Source: Elephas maximus indicus
Taxonomy: Eukaryota > Chordata > Mammalia > Proboscidea > Elephantidae
Reading direction: 5' to 3'
NCBI RefSeq assembly: GCF_024166365.1
Contig: NC_064839.1
Span: forward strand, 34,918,378 to 34,982,377
Length of the DNA: 64,000 nucleotides
Positions 55,255-64,000 of the stretch are shown here, one piece after another; position 1 is the first letter of the stretch, and each line of letters starts with the position of its first letter. Made by a program: the position numbers and the translations under genes. A model generated the notes under the pieces. The model did not search any database. It was not told the origin of the DNA and saw only the letters and a list, made by a program, of their open reading frames with translations.

Positions 55255-55480
55255 TTCAGCAAATATTTATTAGCACTTACTAAGTGCCAAGTACTGTTGT
55301 AGGTTCTGGGGGTACAGCAGTGAGCAAAACACGCAACAATCCCAGCCCTCCTAGAGTTTTACCTTCTGGTGGAAGGAGACAGACAAAATAAGTACAATAT
55401 ATGGTATGTGATAGGGTGGGAGGTAGAGAAGGAAAAATATGGGGTCACATAGAAATGGTTGCTGCTGTGTTCTTGGAGGG
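55255..55480 (+). repeat. Old mammal-wide repeat, 5' part
   Basis: Phrase cagcaaatatttattagcac, ttgtaggttctgggggtacag, gagcaaaacacgcaacaatcc. Confidence 0.6.
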
Positions 55481-55955
55481 ACCTGGAGGAAGAGATGTCC
55501 AAACCAGAGGCTGAGGAAGAGTTAGGCAAAGGGGTTGAGGCACGAGAGTTGGTGAGGAGAGTTCTGTGTTTCCGGCAGCAGGAATGGCATGATGGGTTCC
55601 AGGAACATAAATACGTTTGCTTTTGCTGGATCGTGGTGTACAAGGTGGGGAGAGGCAAAAGGAGAAGTAGGCAGGCTGTAGCCCTACTTGGAATTTGTGT
55701 TATTCCATAACAGAGGCAACAAGGTGTTTGGGGAAGGCTGGGTATGTGGATGAAGCCCCAGTTGTACCTTCATGGAGACCAGCATCTCTGAAGCTTTGGG
55801 TCTTCCCTGGAATGAGAACATTCCCATCTCTAGCATCCCTTCTAGACTCCCCTTCCTGACTTTGTCCTGACCGAAGAGCATTGTCTTCCTCAGTTCGTTT
55901 AGTCACTTGGCATTGCCAACCCAGGCAGCAGGGCTAGCAAGGAAGGGCTTTTTTT
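55481..55955. other. CDH3 intron 2, no recognised feature
   Basis: Possible continuation of the same old repeat up to about 55650; nothing certain. Confidence 0.3.
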
Positions 55956-55959
55956 AAAA

Positions 55960-56190
55960 AAATCCTGAATACCATTTCTTGAGAGCTTACTGAGTTCTAG
56001 AAACTGCATTAAGTACTTTATGTAATAAGCCCCTTTAATCCTCATAGAAGCCCCATGAGGTGGGTGGAACTGGCCCCATTTAACCAGATAGGGAACTTAG
56101 GTTTGTAACTTGTCCAAGGTCACCCAGCTAGTAAGTGGTAGAGTCAGTATTTGTACCTAGATTTGACCTCCTGAGTCTAAGGTATTAACT
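55960..56190 (+). repeat. MIR SINE
   Basis: Includes cttgagagcttactgagttc, ctcatagaagccccatgagg, caaggtcacccagctagtaa. Confidence 0.88.
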
Positions 56191-58085
56191 GTTTGGGAGT
56201 GCAGGGTCGGGGAGGGAAAGGTTTGAGTCCTCTAGTCCTGGCCAAGCTAGAGGAAGATTGGAAATAGTTAACTTCTGGCTCAAGAGCTTTGCATTCCTGT
56301 ACCCTCCAGACAGGTCTCTGTTAATCACCAGGAGCTGGAATGGGGGGAGAGCCATCAGCTGAAAGAGCAAGGCTGGCCTCAGTTTAGGATGTGGGGAAAT
56401 AGGGAGGGTTCAGACACCAGGCCTGAAAGCCACTCACATTGACAGTTCTTAGCCATTCATCTTCTGCGTCTCTGTACCCCACCCCCACCTTCCTTCCTGC
56501 AGTAAGGACCTCCCCCCACCCTGTGCTCTGAATAGAGATGGATATACACACACACACACAGAACCAAATCCTGGAACCCTTGTGGTTCTGTGTTACTTAG
56601 AGTATCAGTGGTCCACAAATCCTTTAGGCTGACAAAATCTCCTTTAGGCTGCAGCTGCCATGGCCCAGCTGAACTTCGGGGTTCTGGGGTCCTGCTGCTT
56701 GCTTGTCTGAGGTGAGCCAAAACACTTCACCCTGAGAAAGAAAGTCATATAAATACTTTTCTTTCTCCTTTTACCTTATCGTTGAATGCATCTATGGCTC
56801 TGTCCCTAATGTCTGAAAGAGGGTGCAGAGCCAGGGACACCCAGCCAGGATGTGGAGGGCCTGATTCAATGGGGAAGACTAGTGGGATGCCTCCCTGTCA
56901 TAACCACCCTAAGGAGGAAAGATCTGTTTTCTCCTAGGACTCTGAGGCATGTCATAGGTTAAGTGGGGAGATGGGGCGTTGAGGAGATAAAATCCCAGGC
57001 CTTCCTCTTTCCTCTCAGTCTCAGTAACCCCACTTGTGCTTGTTTAGGACAGTGTAAGATTAGTTTGAAGTTATATCTCTATTACCAAGAAGCCTTGAAA
57101 ACTTGTGCTGTGGACCAGGAGAAGTAGAGGGTTCATTTTGTCCATAAGTTCTGACTTTTGGGCCTCACATTAACTTAAGAAGTTTTTGATCCCTTAGAAT
57201 TGTGTACAAGAGTACGTGTGCATTTTTCTGAGAAGATTCCTCTCAAAAATTTGGGGACTACAACATATCCCCCAGCCCCATCCCATCATTTTATAGAAAA
57301 GCAGGAACTATGTCCAGAGAAGTGGTTTGCCCAAGATCACGCAGGTCCATTTAGAGGTTCAAACTCTTGTCAAACCCAGCAGTGGGGGTAGGTCTGATGC
57401 TGTAAATCTAGGAACAGGCAAAGGGAAGTGGGACTCTAGGCCTGTTTTCTCATCCCAAACTGTGTTGCCTGAGGCAAGTTACTCCTGAAGTCCCAACTCC
57501 TAAGTCTATTGTGTGTAGGAAGTTTCTCTGTGGCCTCAGAACTGTGAGGAGGTGGACTGGTTGGGGAGTTAGAAGGCAGGAGTGGGGACCTACTACCATC
57601 CTGGGTGCCTTGCTTAAGGCTAGGTGCCTCCTGAGCTGCCTTCTCACTACGAGCCCCATCTTGTTGAAGCTTCAAGCAGGGGGAAAAACAGCTACTTGTG
57701 GGCTCCCCACACACAAGCCAGAACAAGACACCAGGCCCACACCCTGCCCTCTCCCTGTGGAGTCTGCTTCTGTTGGGACTTCCCACCAGGGCTTCAAGAC
57801 CTGCCTTTTTTTTTTTTTGTGGTCTCTTTTCTACTTCTAGAATTCTGCATTCCCCAACTGGGGCTCAACCACACTCCGATTGGTTTACCCCTACCTTTGG
57901 CCTCTGAGTCAGTAGTTTGCAAGCTTGGCTGATTATCAAAATTTCCTGGGAGCCTTTTATTTTTATCACCCCTTCCCCCCACATACACTATTTTTATATC
58001 GTTTATGTAGGGCTGACTGGTTGGGATTTTAAATTAATACATAAATATATGCTCATGGTACAGACAATTTTTTTTTTTTCAATAA
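56191..58085. other. CDH3 intron 2, repeat-poor
   Basis: A (CA)n run lies at 56549-56562, a MIR scrap near 57290-57360 and a T run near 57808-57819. The frames up to 116 codons near 57436-57932 overlap each other on both strands and show no domain. Confidence 0.4.
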
Positions 58086-58089
58086 AAAT

Positions 58090-58315
58090 ATATGGCACTT
58101 ACTATACCATACAACAGGTACAGTTCTTAGCATTTTACAGGTATTAACTCATTTAATCCCCTATAATATCCCTGTGAGGTAGGTACCATCGCCAATTTGC
58201 AGATGAGGACACTAAAGCCAAAGAGGTTAAGTAACTTGCCCAAAATCACACAGCTACTAAGTAGCAGAGCTTGGAATCATATCTAGACAGGCTGAGCTTG
58301 ATTCACTAAACTCTA
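58090..58315 (+). repeat. MIR SINE
   Basis: Includes ggtattaactcatttaatcc, gcagatgaggacactaaagc, gtaacttgcccaaaatcac. Confidence 0.9.
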
Positions 58316-58429
58316 CTGCCTCTCAAGGGAAGCAGTTCAGAGATAAACAAATGAAAGTCCTCTTACCAGTTCTACTCCCTAAGGGTAAGCATAGTTAAGG
58401 TTAATGTGAATCCTCGTAGACCTTTTTCT

Positions 58430-58650
58430 GTACAAGAAACTTACGTATGCATGATAGATTTTTTAAACACAAGAATATTGGACTATATCACACATACAAA
58501 CATTATTCTGCAACTTGCCTTTTTAATTTATTTAATCATAGGCATCATTCCAGATTAAATACACATCGATCTTGTTTTTAACAGCTCCATAGTCTTCCAT
58601 GTGGTGGATGTACCATGATTTAGTCACTCCCCTAGTTTTATATGTTACAG
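58430..58650 (-). repeat. Old L1 3'UTR fragment
   Basis: Includes ttattctgcaacttgccttt, agctccatagtcttccatgt. Confidence 0.6.
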
Positions 58651-58689
58651 ATGTGGTGGTGGGGAGTTAACATAAAAACTGTTAAGTGT

Positions 58690-59490
58690 TTGGATTTTTA
58701 GAAATCTAATTATCAGAAATCACCTTATTAGGAAAGACTGCTATAGGAAGATGATTGAGCAAATTGTTCATCTTAACCCCATCCAGATAAATTGCCTTTA
58801 TGTTTTAATAATGCCTTCAAGACAAAGTGTGCAATGAGCATACTGAAGTTATACTATTTAAAAACCATAATTTTTCACACTAACCATTGTTTGATGACTT
58901 AATAATCTATTTTGAAGCATTTAAACCACCAAAAATCAAAAGATTTTAGAAGTAAACTATCAAATTTATTAGCACCTGCATTATCTTCCTTAAATGTTGA
59001 GAGCTTGAGAATGTGACGTTCAGTCAAAGCAAAAATGCATTTTTTTCCCTAGAAATTTTCTTTAGATTTCAAAATCTAGTTAGCAAACATTTTCGTGAGT
59101 AAAAGTTGATTTGCATTCTTAAAGTGGACACTCATTTCTGTTCTTATATTTTCCCCCAATAGAGGCTTAAGTGTTTTTTTCCTTAAACTGAAATAATGTT
59201 AAAATAAACAGCTTTGTACAAGGCATTTTGCATTGATGTAAAGGATGTATTCTTGAAGACTTCAAATAATTTGTAACTCCCATGATTCAAGACTTGTGTT
59301 CTCATTGAACACATCTGAAGTGTATGTATTTATGGGCATCTGGGGGAGGCTGGGAAGCTTATAATTAACTAATCACTCTACCTTTGAAATTATGTAGCTC
59401 CACAATTTTTCTTTAATTTGGAGGGTTTGCTTTTTTTCAGACTTTGCATACAAAATGAGACTTTAATATCTATGGCACAATGTCAAATTT
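58690..59490. promoter_or_regulatory. Repeat-free AT-rich candidate conserved block in CDH3 intron 2
   Basis: About 800 bases with no recognised repeat. It is rich in octamer/homeodomain-like AT motifs (ataattaactaatcac, gatttgcattctt). No frame fits. It could be an intronic enhancer. Confidence 0.3.
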
Positions 59491-59539
59491 CTACAATTAA
59501 AGTTTGCCTAAAATATAACTGTAGTATAATGTAGGTATT

Positions 59540-59935
59540 CCAGAACACTCTGCCTGAGTTTGAATCTGTTTGTCACATACTAGCTGTGAAACCTTTAGCA
59601 AGTTACTTAACCTCTGTGCCTCAGTTTCCTCATCTGTAAAATAGAGATAATAAGGGGGATTGCATAGGGCTCTAATGAAGACTAAATGAGTTAGTGTATG
59701 AAACAGCATATAAAAAACCAAAACCAAACCCTCTGCCGTCGAACTGATTCCGACTCGTAGGAACCCTGTAGAACAGAGTAGAACTGCCCCACAGAGTATC
59801 CAAGGAGTGCCTGGAGGATTCGAACTGCTGACCTCTTGGTTGGCATCCGTAATATTTAACCACTATGCCACCAGAGTTTCCAAACAGCATATAGAAAGTG
59901 AATAAATATTAGATTTAGTGGCTGTAGTATTGTCA
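59540..59935 (-). repeat. MIR SINE, split by an AfroSINE
   Basis: Before the SINE: tttgaatctgtttgtcacat, tcagtttcctcatctgtaaa; after it: gcatatagaaagtgaataaat. Orientation is uncertain. Confidence 0.65.
59713..59881 (-). mobile_element. AfroSINE, short form, with 12-bp target-site duplication
   Basis: The perfect duplication aaacagcatata lies at 59701-59712 and 59882-59893. Confidence 0.97.
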
Positions 59936-60014
59936 TCACTGAAATATTTTGTGTGCATATTTCTTTAAGAAGGATTCTTAGAAGTGGAATTGCTAGGTCA
60001 AATTCACTTGATTT

Positions 60015-60560
60015 TTTGACAATTATTGAACACCTTCTTTGTACCAGTCACTGTGCTAGGTGTGGGGATACAGTGATGAGCGAATTCTAACAGACTTTGC
60101 CTTTGTGCGTTATACAGACTAGTTGGAGAAAAGGCAATTAGATAATTACAAGTAATTATATAATTACAAATTCTAATAAGCTTTATGAAAGAAAGTTACC
60201 CAGAGCCAAGAGAGTTTTTAACATAGGAAACTGATCTAGTTTGGGAGAGTTGAGGGATATTTTCCCTGAGAAAGTAACTTTTGCACTGTATCTGAAAGAT
60301 ATTAGGAGGTAGCTAGACAAAGTTGGAGTAGGAACGGGAGGAGACACTGTTCTAGACAGACAGTAGCATGTGCAAAGGCCCTGTTGTCAGGAGGGCATCC
60401 TAGTATGTTTAAGAGGACCAATGTGACTGGAGAGTGGGGGCTGGGGCTGGGCACACTAAAGATTTTGTTTTTTATCCTAAGAACAAGGGCACATCATTGC
60501 TGAGTTTCAAACAAGGAAGTGGCCTTATTCAATTTCCTCAAATGTACTGTGTTCTTGCAT
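60015..60560 (+). repeat. Old mammal-wide repeat, partial copy
   Basis: Phrases ctgtgctaggtgtggggata, catgtgcaaaggccctgtt and gtctgactagagagtggggg-like sequence match the 27.2 kb family. Confidence 0.6.
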
Positions 60561-60755
60561 TTTAATAAGAGTCCACTTTTTTAAATGCAGAGTTTTGCAT
60601 TCATTTAGGATAAGGATGGTGTAGTATGTACTAAGGTGGTGTAGGGGTAGTGATGGAGGCATGAGTCTTGGTAATTGGTTGGGAAGGGGGGTCTGAGGGA
60701 GAAACGGTCAAGGAGGAGGAGGATGCTGGGTAAGTATTAACTGTTAACTGAGATA
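60561..60755. other. CDH3 intron 2, unassigned
   Basis: No feature recognised. Confidence 0.3.
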
Positions 60756-60756
60756 G

Positions 60757-62250
60757 TTTTTTATTCTTTATTGTGCTTTAGGTGAAAGTTTACAGAGCAA
60801 ATTAGTTTCTCGTTAAACAATTAATACACAAATTATTTTGTAACATTGGTTACCAACCAACGATGTGACAACATTCTCCCCTTCTTGACCTTGGGTTCCC
60901 CATTTCCATTCGCCCAGTTTTCCTATCCCTTCCCGCCTACTTGTCTTTGCTTTTGGGCCTGTGTGCCCATTTAGTCCCCATATACATGGTTGAACTATGT
61001 GTGTTATTGTTTATCTTATAGGCCTGTCTAATCTTTGGCTGGAAACCCTGGTGGTGTAGTGGTTAAGTGCTATGGCTGCTAACCAGAGGGTCAGCAGTTT
61101 GAATCCCCCATGCGCTCTTTGGAAACTCTGTGGGGCAATTCTACTGTGTCCTATAGGGTCACTATGAGTTGGAATCAACTCGAGGGCAATGGGTTTTTTT
61201 TTTTTTTTTTTTTGAATCTTTGGCTAAAGGGTGGACTTCAGTACTGAGTTAAAAGGGTGCCATATTCTTGGGGTTTCTCCAGTCTCTGTCAGACTAGTAA
61301 GTCTGGTGTTTTTTTGTGAGTTTGAATTTTGTTCTACATTTTTTGCCAGCTCTGCCCGGGACCCTTTATTGTGACCCTGCAGTTGGTGGTGGTAGCTGGG
61401 CACCATCTAGTTGTGCTATATTCAGTCTGGTGGAGGCTGTGGTAGTTGTGGTCCGTTAGTCCTTTGGACTGATCTTTCCCTTGTATCTTTGGTTTTCTTC
61501 ATTCTTCTTTGCTTCAGACAGGGTGGGACCAGTAAATGTATCTTAGATGACTGCTTGCAAACTTTTAAGATCCCAGATGCTACCCATCAAAGTAGGATAT
61601 AGAACAGTTTCTTCATAAACTGTGTTATTCCAATTGAGTTAGATGTCCCTGAAGACCATGGTCCCCAGCCCTCAGTCCAGTAACTTGGTCCTTTTGGGGG
61701 TTTGGATGTGTCTATGAAGCTTCTCTGACGTTGTCTTGGGCAAGTAGTGCTGGCTTCCCCAGTATTGTGTACTGTCTTACCCTTCACCAAAATTACCACT
61801 GGTCTATTGTCTAGTTAGTATTTTTCCTTTCTCACCCCTTCCCTTCCTCGTAACCATCAAAGATTGTTTCTTTCTGTGTGTAAACCTTTTCATGAGTTTT
61901 TATAATAGTGGTCTCATACAGTATTTGTCCTTTTGTGACTGACTTATTTCACTCAGCATAATGCCCTCCAGATTGTTTCATGTCGTGAGATGTTTCGCAG
62001 ATTCATCATTGTTCTTTATCTTTGCATAGTGTTCCACTGTGTATATGTACCATAGTTTGTTTATTCATTCATCTGTTGATGGGCACTTAGGTTGTTTCCA
62101 TCTTTTTGCTATTGTGAATAATGCTGCAATGAACATGGGTGTGCATGTGTCTATTTGTATGATGGCTCTTATTTTTCTAGGATATATTCCTAGGAGTGAG
62201 ATTGCTGGGTCACATGGTATTTCTATTTCTAGGTTTTTAAGGAATGAAGT
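60757..62250 (-). mobile_element. Afrotherian L1 3' region, about 1.3 kb, split by an AfroSINE
   Basis: It starts in reverse with the L1 terminus (gctttaggtgaaagtttacag) and continues through 3'UTR phrases to ctgttgatgggcacttaggt, gtgaataatgctgcaatgaa and gagattgctgggtcacatgg. It is the longest copy of this L1 family in the window. Confidence 0.85.
61041..61214 (+). mobile_element. AfroSINE, short form, with 11-bp target-site duplication
   Basis: The perfect duplication aatctttggct lies at 61030-61040 and 61215-61225. The tail ends in a ~23-base T run. Confidence 0.97.
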
Positions 62251-62254
62251 TGAT

Positions 62255-62390
62255 AATTTTATCATCACCCTCATTTTATAGATGAAGAAACAGGCCCAGA
62301 GAGGTTAACTAATTTGACCAAAGTCAGTGGTGGAACTGGAATTTGAGCCCAGACATTCTGGCTTGAGTCTCTGGGATGTTTCTGATGCCC
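62255..62390 (+). repeat. MIR SINE 3' half
   Basis: Includes catcaccctcattttatag, gaagaaacaggcccagagag, gaactggaatttgagccc. Confidence 0.85.
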
Positions 62391-63130
62391 AGATTTTGGC
62401 CTTAAGCAGCTGAGTGCATGATATGTTATTTCCTGGGAGAGAGACTCTGGAAAAGGATCATATTTGGGCTAAGGGTGAAGAAGATCATGAGTTTGGACCT
62501 GGATATATTAGATTTAAGGTAACTTTAAAGCATCCAAATGGAGATATGGTCAGAAGAAAGATCTGGAGATTTGAAATTCTGATATGTGCTCTAAAGTACC
62601 CTCAAAAAAGCATACCAATTTACCTACTCACAGGATATAAATTAAAGGATCGAGAGTTTTAAAAAAACAACAAACTTCCTTCCCAAGCTCTGCCTCCAGA
62701 AATTGATTCAGTAGGAGTGATGGGTGAGCTGGAGCCAGGTAATCTGGATTTTTAAGAAAAGTTTTTCAGGTGATTCTGTCAGTTACGTGTGTTGCTCTGT
62801 GACAAGACTGTTGTGAAGAGTTGAATGTATAGACAGGAATGAACTGATGAGACTTGAATGAAAGAAGCATAACATTTTGAATTTCAATACTTCCTTGTAT
62901 GCAGTTGATCCAGTTTTTTCTTTAGGTTGCTGCTGTTATCAGGATTCTGAATGACCTTCACTTTCCTGTCTTTTTGGGTTTTTTTTAGTTACTGCCTCTG
63001 ATTTTTAATACTTCCTTGTGCTTTTAAAAATACTTTTCGTATACCTTGTTTGATCTTAACCATCCATAATGATAGCCAAGTGTGTTTATGCTCCTATTTT
63101 AGAGACTGGAAGTTAATAAGGGCCTATATT
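62391..63130. other. CDH3 intron 2, no recognised feature
   Basis: An 82-codon frame at 62414-62662 has no domain and does not match cadherin exon 3. Confidence 0.35.
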
Positions 63131-63135
63131 TATTG

Positions 63136-63284
63136 GGACCTCTGGTGGCACAGTGGGTAAGAGCTCAGCTGCTAACCTGTCATCAGTCTGAATCCACCAG
63201 CTGCTCCTTAGAACCCTATGGGGTAGTTCTTCTCCGTCCTGTAGGGTCACTTAAGTCAGAATCAACTTGGCAATGAGTATGTAC
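63136..63284 (+). mobile_element. AfroSINE, short form, with short target-site duplication
   Basis: Repeat atttattg lies at 63128-63135 and 63285-63292; head ggacctctggtggcacagtg. Confidence 0.93.
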
Positions 63285-64000
63285 ATTTATTGAGTATTGA
63301 GTGCTTACTGTTAAACAACTTAAAGATTAAGTGACTTGCCCAAGGCTGCAGGGCCAATGTGAACCACTTTCACTCACTAGTCCCTTAACTACTATCCCAG
63401 ATCTCCCAGGTTGATCACTAGGCTCTCTGTGGTGGTCTCTGAGGCTTGAGGGTGGGAATCCAAGAGTCAGGCAGCATACCTCATGCCAAGATGTTACAAT
63501 TGACAGCCATGTTTCAAACTCCCAGAGTGCTATGAAGTGGGGCTCAGCTTGGGTTTCTCTCAGGAGATAATAAGGAAGGACCCAGCTCCCAATGGTAAGG
63601 AGGAACCCGAGTAAACTATCTCCTTCCAGAGAGCTTTCTGAGAGGAAAAACTCCCTTAGAAAAAATTGCTTTCTCCTTCTTCAGCAATATGGGGTATAAC
63701 TTTTCTAGTCAGAGGGGGAAAAATCACAACATTGCATTTTGCTTGCAAATCACATACGTGTTTACTATGAAAAAATTGGAAGATTAACAACACTTAGTTG
63801 GTCAACTACCCATAAAGAACCTTTGACTTTTTTCAAATGAAAAAATTCAAATTTTAAATAGATCTTCCAAGTCCATTTCCCTATCTTTCCACCCAAGGCT
63901 TCGTCCAGGTTATCTGATCTGAGCGGAGGGCCTGGACTTCATTGCTTATCCAGTAATCTAGCTTCATCTTCTACTTTGGTGGGTCAGAGAAGGGCTCCAT
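63285..64000. other. CDH3 intron 2; MIR scrap at 63290-63400, remainder unassigned
   Basis: The phrase gattaagtgacttgcccaagg is MIR. The last 600 bases show no repeat or exon. Confidence 0.4.

Larger units (their letters stand above)
50141..64000 (+). other. CDH3: CDH3 intron 2, 5' part (continues past the window)
   Basis: No further cadherin exon is recognised to the end of the window. The first ~3 kb is repeat-free and CpG-richer near its start; the rest carries MIR, L1 and three AfroSINEs. A large intron 2 is expected for classical cadherins. Confidence 0.8.

Noticed and set aside
62414..62662. 82-codon frame as possible CDH3 exon 3
   Set aside because: No match to the expected prodomain/cleavage-site sequence and no suitable splice sites.

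Overview
This is mammalian nuclear DNA, very probably from an afrotherian of the elephant, manatee and hyrax group (Paenungulata). The evidence is the repeat content. About thirty copies of a tRNA-headed SINE (AfroSINE) and several copies of its presumed partner, an RTE-type LINE, lie among older MIR, L2 and L1 sequence. AfroSINEs occur in a long form and a centrally deleted short form, and from memory the short form is the one reported only from Paenungulata.

Only two protein genes can be supported, both on the + strand. Bases 3-641 are the C-terminal coding end of a C2H2 zinc-finger gene, best read as ZFP90. Bases 49755-49811 and 50026-50140 are coding exons 1 and 2 of the P-cadherin gene CDH3, behind a GC-rich TATA-less promoter; the rest of the window is the start of its long intron 2. 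ZFP90 followed by CDH3 in the same orientation matches the order I recall from human 16q22.1, so each identification supports the other.

Layout: 1-1000, ZFP90 coding end and 3'UTR. 1000-8700, intergenic with L2, L1, RTE and an old repeat present twice. 8700-9330, an orphan CpG-island-like promoter with a ZNF143-type motif and no recognised gene. 9.3-46.5 kb, intergenic and repeat-dense, with a strong CTCF-like motif near 11.34 kb, a 50-bp-arm inverted repeat near 17.3 kb, several repeat-free candidate regulatory blocks, and a largely open RTE reverse transcriptase near 39.3-40.6 kb. 46.5-49.4 kb, CDH3 upstream region with a second GC-rich block and heavily nested repeats. 49.4-50.1 kb, CDH3 promoter and first exons. 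50.1-64 kb, CDH3 intron 2, starting with a stretch poor in SINEs and holding a candidate conserved block at 58.7-59.5 kb.

There are no operons, CRISPR arrays or bacterial features. I found no novel biochemical system. The most interesting material is the orphan promoter, the possible regulatory architecture around CDH3, and the sequence shared between AfroSINE and RTE, including short RTE-derived composite elements. Apart from ZFP90 and CDH3, most open reading frames in the window are chance frames or lie in repeats.
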